Shown here one piece after another: positions 8,106-17,020 of a stretch of DNA of 64,000 nt. A model generated the notes under the pieces. It was not told the origin of the DNA and ran no database searches. It saw only the letters and a list, made by a program, of their open reading frames with translations. The translations under genes were made by a program, and so were the position numbers. This stretch comes from an uncultured Lachnospiraceae bacterium (lineage in GTDB: Bacteria > Bacillota > Clostridia > Lachnospirales > Lachnospiraceae), in NCBI GenBank assembly GCA_947628955.1, contig CANRBX010000002.1, positions 60,422 through 124,421 of the forward strand, read 5' to 3'. The stretch's first letter is position 1. Each line of letters opens with the position of its first letter.

Positions 8106-8870
8106 TCAGTTTTTTCTTCCGCAGAACTCTGTGGCATGCTTCCGGTACCAGATGGGCATATGCCCGCGCTGGCATTCATAATTTTTTCTGGCGCTGATGC
8201 CCGTACTCCTGAAAAATTCCCTCCACAGATCCGTATATTCGTCCTCCCTCTCCTCCGTCTCCAGCAGTCTGCTCATCTCATCCACGCTCAGCCTCGTCAT
8301 GTAGAAGGACTGGTTCTTCGGGTGAACAGCCGCGATCCTCCTGTTGTCATCGATCATCATCCAGTACTCTGACGGCATCCGATCCGCAAAATGTGCGGCC
8401 GAGATCGCCGTAACATTGCATTTCGGCTCGATGTGGGCCACATAGATCTGTCCGACCCGGGAGAATCTCGTAAATTCCCGGAAATAGGCCGCCTCATTTC
8501 CGGTCTTGCAGCTCAGCTCCAGCATCCACACGACTTCCGGCCTAAACAGCATATCTGTTACTCTCTTTCCCACGGCAAATCCCAGAACCAGAAAGCGGTA
8601 GATCGCATCCAGCCGTTCCGGTTCAAAGGACATCGCGGCAAGAAATACCTGCTGGTACGCCGCATAAGAAATCTTTCTCTGAATAGACCGCACAACGCTG
8701 GACGCCTTCCCGGTATCCGCATCCACATGGACGTATGTGCAGAACAGTCCCTGCTGCAGGACAGGCTCCAGCTGCAGGCGCAGATTGTCATGTCCCAGAC
8801 GGCTTGCCCACGCATCATATACACACGTCATCATCGCCTCAAAAGTTTCTTCACACGTAAATACTGTCAT
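8106..8870 (-). CDS. TIGR03915-type DNA metabolism protein, partner of the radical SAM repair protein
   Basis: A 254-residue protein of the family usually encoded beside a TIGR03916 radical SAM protein and thought to act in nucleic-acid modification or repair. Recognisable parts are the N-terminal VFTCEETFEAMMTCVYDAW, the central VWMLELSCKTGNEAAYFREFTRF and the C-terminal WREFFRSTGISARKNYECQRGHMP. The reaction is not established. I chose ATG 8870, which follows AGGAGGGG. A further 5' extension of the frame has no family similarity. It lies 94 bp downstream of the radical SAM gene and is probably transcribed with it from the promoter at 10885-10913. Confidence 0.8.
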   Translation of the reverse strand: MTVFTCEETFEAMMTCVYDAWASRLGHDNLRLQLEPVLQQGLFCTYVHVDADTGKASSVVRSIQRKISYAAYQQVFLAAMSFEPERLDAIYRFLVLGFAVGKRVTDMLFRPEVVWMLELSCKTGNEAAYFREFTRFSRVGQIYVAHIEPKCNVTAISAAHFADRMPSEYWMMIDDNRRIAAVHPKNQSFYMTRLSVDEMSRLLETEEREDEYTDLWREFFRSTGISARKNYECQRGHMPIWYRKHATEFCGRKN

Positions 8871-8964
8871 ATCTCCCCTCCTGATCCGCTGCCGTGCCGG
8901 ATCCACACAGTCACAGTGCGGCAGCATATCCCGCTTCTGCTCCGCATGACCTCCGCCCGGGCCG

Positions 8965-10653
8965 TCACGCCTGCATCCTGAAATCATCAAACAATGACAG
9001 CTGGCGGAACTGTCCCTCATGCTGATGTGCGGTCTGCCAGTTTTCTCTTTTATTCATGCCGGTAAGCTGTCTTGTAATGTATCGCTCTTCGATCGGCGTC
9101 GCATACATCATGCGGCCATTACATGTGATAAAGTAATGTGCACGTTTCAGCACCACACCCATTTTCTTCAGGTGCGGAAAGTCAAGCCTGCCGTATCTGC
9201 GCGACTGGACAATGCGGAGCGCAGATTTCGGCCCGATCCCCGGAATCCGCAGGATCATATCGTAGGCAGCCGTATTTATCTCCACCGGGAACAGCTCCAG
9301 ATGACGCAGTGCCCAGTCACACTTCGGATCCAGCTGTTCGTTGAAATTCGGCCGGCTCTCGCTGAGCAGTTCATCCGCATGAAACCCGTAAAAACGCAGC
9401 AGCCAGTCCGCCTGATAAAGGCGGTGTTCGCGCAGCAGGGGCGGCGGAGTACCCGGCGCGGGGAGGGCGCTGTCCTCATTGAGCGGCACATAGGCAGAAA
9501 AGAATACACGCTTCAGATCGTAGGACTGATACAGAAACTGTGTCGTCTTCAGCAGATGGTAATCGGTCTCCGGCGTCGCGCCGATGATCATCTGCGTGCT
9601 CTGCCCCGCCGGGGCAAACGGCCGCCAGAGGTCTGACTTCTGCGTCACATCCGGAAGCACATGCCTCCCCTGTCCTGCCTGCGGCGTATTTGACAGCTGT
9701 CCTGCCTCCCTGGCCCGCATCGTGCTTTCCTGCCGCACATTTGAAGGCTGACCCGCTTCCCACAGCGGTATTCCGGTTCCCTGCGGCGCATTTGATGGCT
9801 GTCCTGTCCCACGCCGCTGCATCCCGGTTCCCTGCCGTACATTTGAAGGCTGTCCCGTTTCCCGCAGCGGAATCCCGGTTCCCTGCGGCATCTGCGCGGC
9901 AGGACCCGTTCCGGCCCCTGCTGCAGCCCCGCGCGTATTCAGTTCAGGCTGCTTCCCGGAAAAAATACTGTCTGCAAGATGCTGTGTGGAACTGCTCCGC
10001 TCCATCCGCGCGCTCTTTCCGATCGCCAGACGGTGCTCCGCGATCGTATCCGCCACCATCCTCATCGGCCGCAGGATTGCCTCGTGAGTTTTATTCGGCG
10101 CGAGCTTCCTCAGACTCTCGGCGGTCGGAAGCTCGAGATTGACGCTCACGCGGTCCGCCAGACAGCCCGCCTCGGCCAGCAGCTCCTCCGGCGCTCCAGG
10201 GATCACCTTTACATGGATATAGCCATTGAAGCGGTATTCCCTCCGCAGACGGTACAGAGTCTCACAGATTCGTTCCATTGTGTATGCCGGATTTTTCCAG
10301 ACACCGGAGCTCAGGAAAAGCCCCTCAATGTAATTGCGCCTGTAAAATTCAATCGTCAGCCCGCAGATCTCCTGCGGTGTGAATGCCGTGCGCACCACAT
10401 CATTCGACGAGCGGTTCAGGCAGTATCTGCAGTCGTAGATGCAGTGGTTCGTCAGCAGGATCTTCAGAAGTGAAATGCAGCGCCCGTCAGAGGCAAAGCT
10501 GTGGCAGATGCCGGCTGCCACGGAATTTCCAAGATAGCCCTCTCTCCCGCGCCTGTCCACGCCGCTCGACGTACAGGCCACATCGTATTTTGCGGCATCC
10601 GCCAGAATATGCAGTTTTTCCTGCAGCGTCAGCTCTGTCCTGATCTCTGTCAT
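8965..10653 (-). CDS. Putative DNA modification/repair radical SAM protein (TIGR03916 type) with a repeat insert
   Basis: A 562-residue radical SAM protein. The cluster-binding cysteines are C71, C75 and C78 (CX3CX2C in HCIYDCRYC). FRFNGYIHVKVIPG and RVSVNLELP belong to the barrel. The C-terminal part has a helix-hairpin-helix DNA-binding element (ILRIPGIGPKSALRIV). Family members usually have a short stretch where this protein carries a low-complexity insert at about residues 225-345, containing four 17-residue repeats. The substrate is unknown. The start ATG 10653 follows AGGAGGGG. Regulation: the only good promoter upstream carries two LexA-type boxes, which supports DNA-damage induction. 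Whether the insert is tolerated functionally cannot be judged from sequence. Confidence 0.86.
   Translation of the reverse strand: MTEIRTELTLQEKLHILADAAKYDVACTSSGVDRRGREGYLGNSVAAGICHSFASDGRCISLLKILLTNHCIYDCRYCLNRSSNDVVRTAFTPQEICGLTIEFYRRNYIEGLFLSSGVWKNPAYTMERICETLYRLRREYRFNGYIHVKVIPGAPEELLAEAGCLADRVSVNLELPTAESLRKLAPNKTHEAILRPMRMVADTIAEHRLAIGKSARMERSSSTQHLADSIFSGKQPELNTRGAAAGAGTGPAAQMPQGTGIPLRETGQPSNVRQGTGMQRRGTGQPSNAPQGTGIPLWEAGQPSNVRQESTMRAREAGQLSNTPQAGQGRHVLPDVTQKSDLWRPFAPAGQSTQMIIGATPETDYHLLKTTQFLYQSYDLKRVFFSAYVPLNEDSALPAPGTPPPLLREHRLYQADWLLRFYGFHADELLSESRPNFNEQLDPKCDWALRHLELFPVEINTAAYDMILRIPGIGPKSALRIVQSRRYGRLDFPHLKKMGVVLKRAHYFITCNGRMMYATPIEERYITRQLTGMNKRENWQTAHQHEGQFRQLSLFDDFRMQA
9679..9882 (-). 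repeat. 51-bp tandem repeat, four in-frame units inside the radical SAM gene
   Basis: Four 17-residue units of the form GTG(I/M)xxRxxGQPSNxxQ, the last one more diverged. They lie between the barrel and the downstream conserved part starting near MIIGATPETDYHLL. The units are Gly, Pro and Gln rich and probably disordered. Confidence 0.85.
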
Positions 10654-10753
10654 ACCCTTATTCCCCTCCTCCTGCTATGCCCGCAGATCTGCCCCTCATC
10701 TTAAACTGGCTGCCCGGCGCCGGGACAGAATGCCCGGCACACTTTCCGGCCTC

Positions 10754-10800
10754 TTTATTTTCCTTTATTTCCTTTATTTCCTTTATTTTCTTTATTTTCC
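10754..10800. repeat. TTTATTTCC microsatellite, five units of 9-10 bp
   Basis: Five copies of TTTATTTCC or TTTATTTTCC. In the minus-strand transcript this is a purine-rich run of GGAAATAAA units inside the roughly 225-base leader of the radical SAM gene. Confidence 0.8.
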
Positions 10801-10864
10801 TTCCTCTTCTCCGTCCCTTCATCCCGGGAGAAAATCCGGAAGTTTCATTTCTGCGCGCAAAAAC

Positions 10865-10913
10865 CGAACATCTGTTCTTTTTGTATTATAGAACAAACGT
10901 TCGGTTTTTGCAA
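10865..10913 (-). promoter_or_regulatory. Promoter with two LexA-type (SOS) boxes upstream of the radical SAM repair pair
   Basis: Minus-strand TTGCAA (10908-10913), a 17-bp spacer and TATAAT (10885-10890) make a near-consensus promoter. Two sites with the Gram-positive LexA half-site pattern GAAC-N4-GTTC occur: one in the spacer (10890-10904, AGAACAAACGTTCGG on the plus strand), one covering the expected start point (10865-10878, CGAACATCTGTTCT). The two sites are arranged as a 21-bp inverted repeat pair with 19 matches. Binding at either would block RNA polymerase. Confidence 0.75.
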
Positions 10914-10948
10914 GAGTTTTTTTGGGTTGAATGCAAAACTGAATTTTC

Positions 10949-11416
10949 TTACGGCTGAGTCAGATCTTTCTCCAGGACATAACGCTGCGGCTTCATCCCC
11001 ATCGCCTCGTAAAATGCGATCGCCTGATGATTGAAGGCCCACGCGGTCAGTTCCAGCCGCACAGCCTTCTGTTCCTTTGCCCTTTTCTCTGCCTCCTGAA
11101 ACAGCGCCGCGGCCACGCCCTTTCTTCTGGAATCTTCCCTGACACAGAGATCCTCCATATAGGCCGTCGCCGCGCCGCTCGGCGTGCTGTTTTCCCGGAT
11201 GGCTGCAAAACAGAGCCCGACGAGTTCTCCCTCGTCCTCCGCCGCAAGGGAAATGCACTGCCCGCAGGCAAGGATTTCCTGAAAATCCTCTCTCGAGTAC
11301 AGGTGCTCCGCCGGGGCATAGATATCCGGTCTGGCGGATACGTGCATGTTGTGAAGCTCCTGCATCAGGCCGTCCGCAGCCTCATAATCCTCCATTGTCA
11401 GATCCCGAATTTTCAT
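10949..11416 (-). CDS. GNAT-family N-acetyltransferase
   Basis: A 155-residue acetyltransferase. The acetyl-CoA binding motif is seen as VREDSRRKGVAAALFQEAEKRA (motif A) and the C-terminal AFYEAMGMKPQRYVLEKDL (motif B) closes the fold. MEDLCV precedes motif A as usual. The substrate cannot be read from sequence. I chose ATG 11416 (MKIRDLTMEDYEAAD), which is the normal N-terminus of the family and removes a basic, low-complexity extension. Its stop lies about 35 bp before the -35 hexamer of the LexA-boxed promoter, so it is a separate transcription unit from the repair pair. Confidence 0.85.
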   Translation of the reverse strand: MKIRDLTMEDYEAADGLMQELHNMHVSARPDIYAPAEHLYSREDFQEILACGQCISLAAEDEGELVGLCFAAIRENSTPSGAATAYMEDLCVREDSRRKGVAAALFQEAEKRAKEQKAVRLELTAWAFNHQAIAFYEAMGMKPQRYVLEKDLTQP

Positions 11417-11565
11417 TTTCCGGCCCTTCCCCTTTCCTCTGCTATTTCCGGTCTTCCGTCCCACAGCCCGGCAAAGCGGCTGTCCCGCTTCATCTTCCAA
11501 TCCCTCAATCCTGAGCGGGGAATATCCTGCGGATATCCTTTATCGCTGTTCCCTGTCGCTGCCCT

Positions 11566-12099
11566 TCATTGCCGGCCGGGGCGAAGCGAAGGCTCTGCGC
11601 CCTCCATCTTTAGCAGATACCGCTTGACCTCTGTTCCCCCGGCGTACCCTGTCAGGCTCCCGTCAGATCCGAGCACCCGGTGACAGGGAATGATGATGGA
11701 GATTGGGTTGTGACCGACCGCGCCGCCGACGGCCTGCGCCGACATGGAGCTGCGGCCCAGCTCTGCCGCCACGGTCCGCGCAATCGCCCCGTAGGTCATC
11801 GTCTTCCCGTAAGGGATGCCGCACAGGAGCCTCCAGACCCTCTGGCGGAACTCCCCTCCGGCAGGCGAAAGAGGAAGCTCCCCCGGCAGCGGTCTGCCGC
11901 CCGAAAAGTAACGGTCCAGCCAGTCCCGGGCAGAGGCGAACACCGGCAGATCGTCGTTTCTGATCATCCGGTCCGCAGCCCCGCCCCCATAGTACTTCTG
12001 CCCTTCGATCCAGAGACCCACGACGTGCGCTCCGTCGGACGCGATCGTGAGCAGACCAACCGGAGATGGATAATATGTGCTGAAAATCTGAGTCTCCAT
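11566..12099 (-). CDS. ogt: Methylated-DNA-[protein]-cysteine S-methyltransferase (Ogt)
   Basis: A 177-residue suicide DNA-repair protein that transfers the alkyl group from O6-methylguanine to its own cysteine. The active-site motif PCHRV has Cys139, preceded by GHNPISIII. The helix-turn-helix DNA-binding part is FRQRVWRLLCGIPYGKTMTYGAIA, and the SLTGYAGG loop follows. Length is normal. It is on the same strand as the acetyltransferase and the radical SAM pair, and forms a small DNA-repair neighbourhood with them. No LexA box was seen directly upstream. Confidence 0.95.
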   Translation of the reverse strand: METQIFSTYYPSPVGLLTIASDGAHVVGLWIEGQKYYGGGAADRMIRNDDLPVFASARDWLDRYFSGGRPLPGELPLSPAGGEFRQRVWRLLCGIPYGKTMTYGAIARTVAAELGRSSMSAQAVGGAVGHNPISIIIPCHRVLGSDGSLTGYAGGTEVKRYLLKMEGAEPSLRPGRQ

Positions 12100-12261
12100 G
12101 CTGTCACCTCCCCGATAAAACTCTGCCTGTCTTTATCTCAGCCTTTATTTCTGCCCTTATGTCCTCATTCCCGCGCTTATTTCTTTAATTCATTCCTGTA
12201 TCTGTTCCATATCTGTATCTTTCTTTGTATCTGCCTCCGCCTCCGTATCCGCCGCGTCGTT

Positions 12262-14319
12262 TTATTTCTGCACGAGCTCCTGCGCTACAGGAATGTCCGC
12301 ACGCTCCCACGACTCAAACGGTCCGGCGGACGGATGCTGCGCACGCGGGCTGCCGAAGTAATCCTCGTCAAAGGTGATTGCCGTTCCGTCCGGATTCTCG
12401 AAGGCTTCTTCCGGCTCAAAGGCCATTCCAAGCGTCTCCGTGCAGATCAGCTTCCGCGAGCCGTCATTCTGGACGCCGGCCAGAGCGCCGAGATTGGTAC
12501 GCAGGATCCAGCTTCCATCCTCTTCCGTCAGCTCCAGCGAAACAGCATGCTCCGTGTCCACGGCCGCGCCGGTCTCCTTCTCCCACGGCTGCGCGCCGTT
12601 GAAGTAGACATTTCCTTCCGCCCAGACCGGCAGATGCATATAGTAGCGGTCGCTCGGCTCGGAGCCCATGCCGCAGTAGCCGTCAAACTCCCGCTTCCAC
12701 TCGTCCAGGGTCGGATATCCGTTGTACTTTGCAAGGCCGACAGTCACACAGCCGTCGTCCCACGGATCATTCTTCAGAAGCTCTTCCTTTGCCGCCACGA
12801 ACGGATTTACCTTCTGCTGCACAAAAATATTGTTGCAGAACCTTGCGTCCCCGTGCAGGATCGTCATGAATCCCGCGATCTCCGTGCGGTGCGGCACGTG
12901 ATACGGGGTGTAGCGGGGCGATGAGAGCGTTTTCGCTCCGTTGTCCGTCCCGCGCCCGACCGCGGCCAGCGAACCTCCGATCAGATTGTGTACAAGCGCG
13001 ATCCCCTGCGTCGCCAGCTTCAGCGCCCGCGCGGAGAGAAAGATATTGTTGTCGATCAGCGTCGGGCCGTGGGAGACCTCGACAAACACATCCTCTCCCA
13101 CCCCGGTGAATGCTTCTTCCGACGGCTCTTCCGTCCAGCTCAGGGCCGGAAGCGTGTTGTCGTGGAACAGGTTCTGTGTGACCCTCGTGCCCTGTGCCTG
13201 CCAGTCGAGCCAGATGCCCCGCGTGCAGTGATGGATGTGATTCCTGCGGAATACCGTGTCGATCGCCGCATGCATTTTGATGCCGCCGATCTCCGCGCCC
13301 GCCAGATTCTGTTTATTATTAATATGATGGATATGATTGTCCTCGATCAGGGAGAACACGCCGCCCAGATGGCCGACAATGCCGGTCTGCCCGCAGTCGT
13401 GGATATGGCATCTGCGGACGATGTGGTGCCCGATCCGCTCCTTTGTCCAGCCCTCGCGCTGCGCCTGGCAGATGCAGTCCCGTTCAGTCTGCGTTCCGTC
13501 CTTGTATTTCCAGTGAAGCCATTTGTTGTTATTCTCCTCCTGCAGATACTTTCCGAGAGAAATTCCGCTGCACTTGGACTCCGAGATCTCACAGTCCTCG
13601 ATGATCCAGCCCATGGACCAGTGCGGGCCGATCATTCCCTCCTGGTAAGCGGTCGGCGGGGCCCACTGTGTGGCCGCCTGCCGCACGGTAAAGCCGGACA
13701 GCGTGATATAGCTGACCCCCTCCTTAAGCGGATAGAAGCAGTTGGCTCTGACCGAGATCTCCACGCACTCTCTGTTCGGATCGTACTCATGAAAATTTGC
13801 GTAGAACACGGTCTCGTCCTTCTCCGAATCCTGCCTGGAATACCAGACGTAGACAGAAAAATCCCGATCCCAGGAGGCCTTCGACTTTTCCGGGTGCAGC
13901 ACCTTCTCCAGTTCCGTTACCTCGTACATGGACTTTCCATTCAGATAAACGTCGCCTGTGTGCGCAATAAATGTTGCGATGAACCAGTCGCCGCTGACCA
14001 GGGTCGTGTAAGGATTGTATGCCCCGAATAAGCTGTTCGGCACCCTGGCCGTCCACACGCCGCCCTCCATCGGCTCCCAGTGCTCCAGCGGCTCCGCGCC
14101 GGTGATCACAGCCTTCAGAGGCTCCACAGAACGGTACACGATTCTCGCATCTTCCGTCCCTGCGCTGACCGGATTCACATGTTCCCGGTAAATCCCGGGC
14201 ATCACCAGAACCTCGTCCCCCGCCTCTGCGCGCTCGGCCGCCTCCTGAATAGTCTTATACGGATGCTCCCGCGTTCCGTCTCCGCTGTACAGCATGTTCG
14301 CATCTACATAAATTTTCAT
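12262..14319 (-). CDS. GH120-type beta-xylosidase (right-handed beta-helix)
   Basis: A 685-residue protein that follows, segment by segment, the GH120 beta-xylosidase known from Thermoanaerobacterium (XylC): the N-terminal YREHVNP, GDVYLNG, CFYPL, WAPPTAYQEGMIGP, HIxxCGQTGIVGHLGGVFS, GGIKMHAAIDT, LDWQAQGTRV, DVFVEVSHGP and YFNGAQPW. By that comparison the nucleophile is Asp372 and the acid/base Glu414. About 20 extra residues (roughly 390-408) lie between them. There is no signal peptide, so it should act on imported xylo-oligosaccharides. It is the last gene of the minus-strand glycan locus, with a 515-bp repeat-rich gap upstream. The comparison is from memory of the family, not a search. 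Confidence 0.85.
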   Translation of the reverse strand: MKIYVDANMLYSGDGTREHPYKTIQEAAERAEAGDEVLVMPGIYREHVNPVSAGTEDARIVYRSVEPLKAVITGAEPLEHWEPMEGGVWTARVPNSLFGAYNPYTTLVSGDWFIATFIAHTGDVYLNGKSMYEVTELEKVLHPEKSKASWDRDFSVYVWYSRQDSEKDETVFYANFHEYDPNRECVEISVRANCFYPLKEGVSYITLSGFTVRQAATQWAPPTAYQEGMIGPHWSMGWIIEDCEISESKCSGISLGKYLQEENNNKWLHWKYKDGTQTERDCICQAQREGWTKERIGHHIVRRCHIHDCGQTGIVGHLGGVFSLIEDNHIHHINNKQNLAGAEIGGIKMHAAIDTVFRRNHIHHCTRGIWLDWQAQGTRVTQNLFHDNTLPALSWTEEPSEEAFTGVGEDVFVEVSHGPTLIDNNIFLSARALKLATQGIALVHNLIGGSLAAVGRGTDNGAKTLSSPRYTPYHVPHRTEIAGFMTILHGDARFCNNIFVQQKVNPFVAAKEELLKNDPWDDGCVTVGLAKYNGYPTLDEWKREFDGYCGMGSEPSDRYYMHLPVWAEGNVYFNGAQPWEKETGAAVDTEHAVSLELTEEDGSWILRTNLGALAGVQNDGSRKLICTETLGMAFEPEEAFENPDGTAITFDEDYFGSPRAQHPSAGPFESWERADIPVAQELVQK

Positions 14320-14502
14320 CCTGAAATCCTCCGATCTGTCGGTTTTTCCTCTATGGTGTCCTGTAGTTTTTTCTCTGCATCACTGCCCTTCCTGCAGGAC
14401 ATACCGGTTTTTCATAACCCTTCCTGAAAATTTTCACACAACGCCCGGAATCTGTCAACCATATATTTCCGCGGCGGCCGCCTCTTCGTCCCCGCCTTAA
14501 TT

Positions 14503-14900
14503 GCCACTGCCGCGCAGAGCAAAGCACAGCCTGACACCGGCCCGGCGCGACCCAAAGCAGGCCGCCGCACGCAGAAGCGGCCGCCAGCATAACGCCAGCA
14601 GCCGCAGAATCACTGCAGATTGCTTCGCCCTGTCCTAAACGGCACTGCCGCGCAGAGCAAAGCACGCCTGACACCGGCCCGGCGCGACCCAAAGCAGGCC
14701 GCCGCACGCAGAAGCGGCCGCCAGCATAAAACCAGCAGCCGCAGAATCACCGCAGATCGCTCTGCCCCGCCCTAACCGGCACTGCCTGCAGAGCAGAGCG
14801 CAGCCTGATACCGGCCCAATGTTTTACCCCTGCCTTAAGCGGCGCCGCGCAGCGCAAAACACAGCCTGACGCCGGCCTGGCGTGCCGCAAAGCAGACCTC
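14503..14900. repeat. Tandem duplications (period about 138 bp) of the 3' end of the GH36-type gene
   Basis: Two nearly complete units (14503-14640 and 14641-14777) and one truncated unit (14778-14838) each start GGCACTGCC or similar and include GCAGAGCAAAGCAC, GCCTGACACCGGCC and GCAGAAGCGGCC. They match the last 80 bp of the adjacent coding region (14839-14920: GCGCAGCGCAAAACACAG, GCAGAAGCGGCC). The downstream gap has thus grown by repeated copying of the gene's own end. There is no other gene in 14320-14834. Confidence 0.8.
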
Positions 14901-17007
14901 CAGGCGCAGAAGCGGCCCGTCCGGGATGAGCGCTGCCCGCCCTCCGGAGATTTCCGCTGCCGGGCATCTCCCGCGCAGGCCCTCCGGCACATACACCCAG
15001 TAGCTGCGGGTATCGCCAGGCACTCCTTCAAGCAGCAGTTCCAGCGTGTCGTCCTCGTAGCTGTGCCGCAGGATGCTCACTGCATCCATCGAGACATGCC
15101 GGTTTGAGGCGATCACGCAGGGCTCCTCCGGTTTCTCATAAAACGCGGTCGCCTGACAGGTTCCGAGCTCCAGATCCCTGCACGGAAACGTCCCCCGCAC
15201 CTCTCCCAGAAAGCGCTCTTCCCAGAAATCGAAGGCCACATAGGTCCGCTCCGGATCCAGTGCCAGATTCTCCAGAGGAAGCATTCCTTCCCTGAGCGGA
15301 CTTGTCGCCACGCGCAGCATCACGCGCCAGCGCAGCCCGTGATGTGCGAGGGCAAACGACCACAGGGAGGAAAACGGGTGCAGTTCTGCGCGGTCCGAGA
15401 CCCAGCCGCCGATGTTCTCCGCCTCCTCCGCGCTCACACCGGCCGCCGCAACGGGCCGTTCATCGCTCTGAACCGCAAAGCCGTGCAGCTTGGTCCATGT
15501 ATAGGCCGGGTAATCCAGCCTGAGAGGCCCGGTCTCACCGGCCATCGTCTGCAGCGGCGGCAGTGTCCTGCGCAGAAGCTCCAGGCGCTCTTCGTCATAG
15601 GCCTCCGCGGCGTCGCTGATCATGTAGAGCTGGCCCGAGAGCGAAATGAGCGAGAGCACGCTCCTGACCCACTCCGCCGTGCCGCGCACACATACGTGAT
15701 CCGGATCGTTCAGAAAGAGGATCCTCTGTGTGTGATACCATCTCGCCGACTCGAACAGCTGCATGCGGATGCCGGCCCACGTCGGGTTTGCATCCATGGA
15801 GATGCGGCAGGCGTCTGCCAGGCCGATCACCTCATGCATCTCTCCCCAGCTGGCCAGATAGAAGACGTCTTTTCCCATGCCGCGCACCGTCGCCTCCAGG
15901 TACGCCCGGAAGCGGCTCTGCGCCTCGTCGTTTGACATTTTCCCCAGCCTCACGCACTCGTGCAGTCCGTCGAAGAGCAGGTGCCGGATGGCGTCGATCT
16001 TGATGTAGCGGTAGCCCGCATCGGCAAGCGCCCGGAACAGAGGCTCGATGTGCGTGCGCAGCGTCTCCGGATCGCAGGAGCACAGATAATCGATCCACTC
16101 CCCTCTCATCGGCTCCCCGTCCTTCCAGAGCACCGCCTCCGGGTGCAGCCTCACAAAGTCCGGGTTCGTGATATTGGCATTGACCCAGATGCCCGGGATG
16201 AGGCCGGAGTCCCGGACCGCCCGGACAATGGAGGGATGGCCGTCCGGGAATTTTCCGTCATCGCAGTGCATCCAGCCCTCCGCCATGGTCATGTCCCCGC
16301 GCTGCGGCAGAGGCATCGACCTGCAGATAGCGCAGTCCGTACGGTGCCAGCTTTTCCCCCAGAAATTCTGCCGTCTCCCTCACTTTTCCGATATCGATCT
16401 CCCTGCGCCAGGCCTCCCAGGAGCACCACCCGGCGACCGCATCCTGTTTTGTGCGGCTGTGCCAGGGGCGGTAATACGAATAGCCGAGATGCCGGGAATA
16501 GTACCACGGGCGCAGGTTGATAAACAGAGAGCTCATGCACAGCCAGGTCTCAAACCGGGCCGTACAGAACCCGTCCTTTTCGGGAACCGCCCTGTCCTCA
16601 AGCCAGCGCCAGGGGCGGCCGTGCCAGTCGATCAGAAGGTCCCACTCGGGATCATACATGCCCTCTGTCCCATGGCTCAGCAGGCCGGGCGCGGTCCCGA
16701 GGACTGCCTGTCCGCGGTCCGCGCGGCACGGGCGGACGTTCAGGACGCTCTCATGAAGCCGCACGGTGACGACTGCACGGCACAGGGTCTCGCTGGCCAG
16801 ATAGACCTGCTGAATGTACTGAACGCTCTGCATCGAGCCGTCCGAGCCGTGCCGGTAGCCCAGGTCCGTCTGCGGCGGCACCGACACCTCCAGGACATTT
16901 ACCCCGTTGTATTCATAGGTCAGAATCCCCTCTTCAGGCCTCCAGTGGTGCAGCGCGTGGGCAATCGGGGGCTCCGTCAGGACAGGATGAATGTTTTCAT
17001 TATTCAT
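14835..17007 (-). pseudogene. Frameshifted GH36-type alpha-galactosidase
   Basis: Two overlapping minus-strand frames make one glycoside hydrolase of about 740 residues. The 5' part (16258-17007) starts MNNENIHPVLTEPP and ends its homology at LRYLQVD. The 3' part resumes at PLPQRGDMTMAEGWMHC and runs to 14835. The break is a net one-base insertion near 16311-16318, inside the barrel just where GH36 enzymes have their YLQxDDGW strand. The 3' part has YIKIDA with the likely nucleophile Asp and RISMDANPTW with a likely acid/base Asp. Either the gene is inactive, or this is a sequencing error or a programmed shift. I see no slippery heptamer at the junction. It precedes the GH120 gene and follows the two permeases in the operon. 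Confidence 0.75.
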
Positions 17008-17020
17008 GGCATCCCTCCCT

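Noticed and set aside
10677..10958. A plus-strand ORF of 93 codons over the LexA-boxed promoter
   Set aside because: It is a run of Phe, Ile and Ser codons from the pyrimidine repeat, without a ribosome site or similarity.
14501..14790. Cobalamin riboswitch because of GCCACTG and GGCACTG words
   Set aside because: The words belong to tandem copies of the adjacent coding end, there is no B12-box partner sequence, and the neighbouring genes are glycan enzymes.
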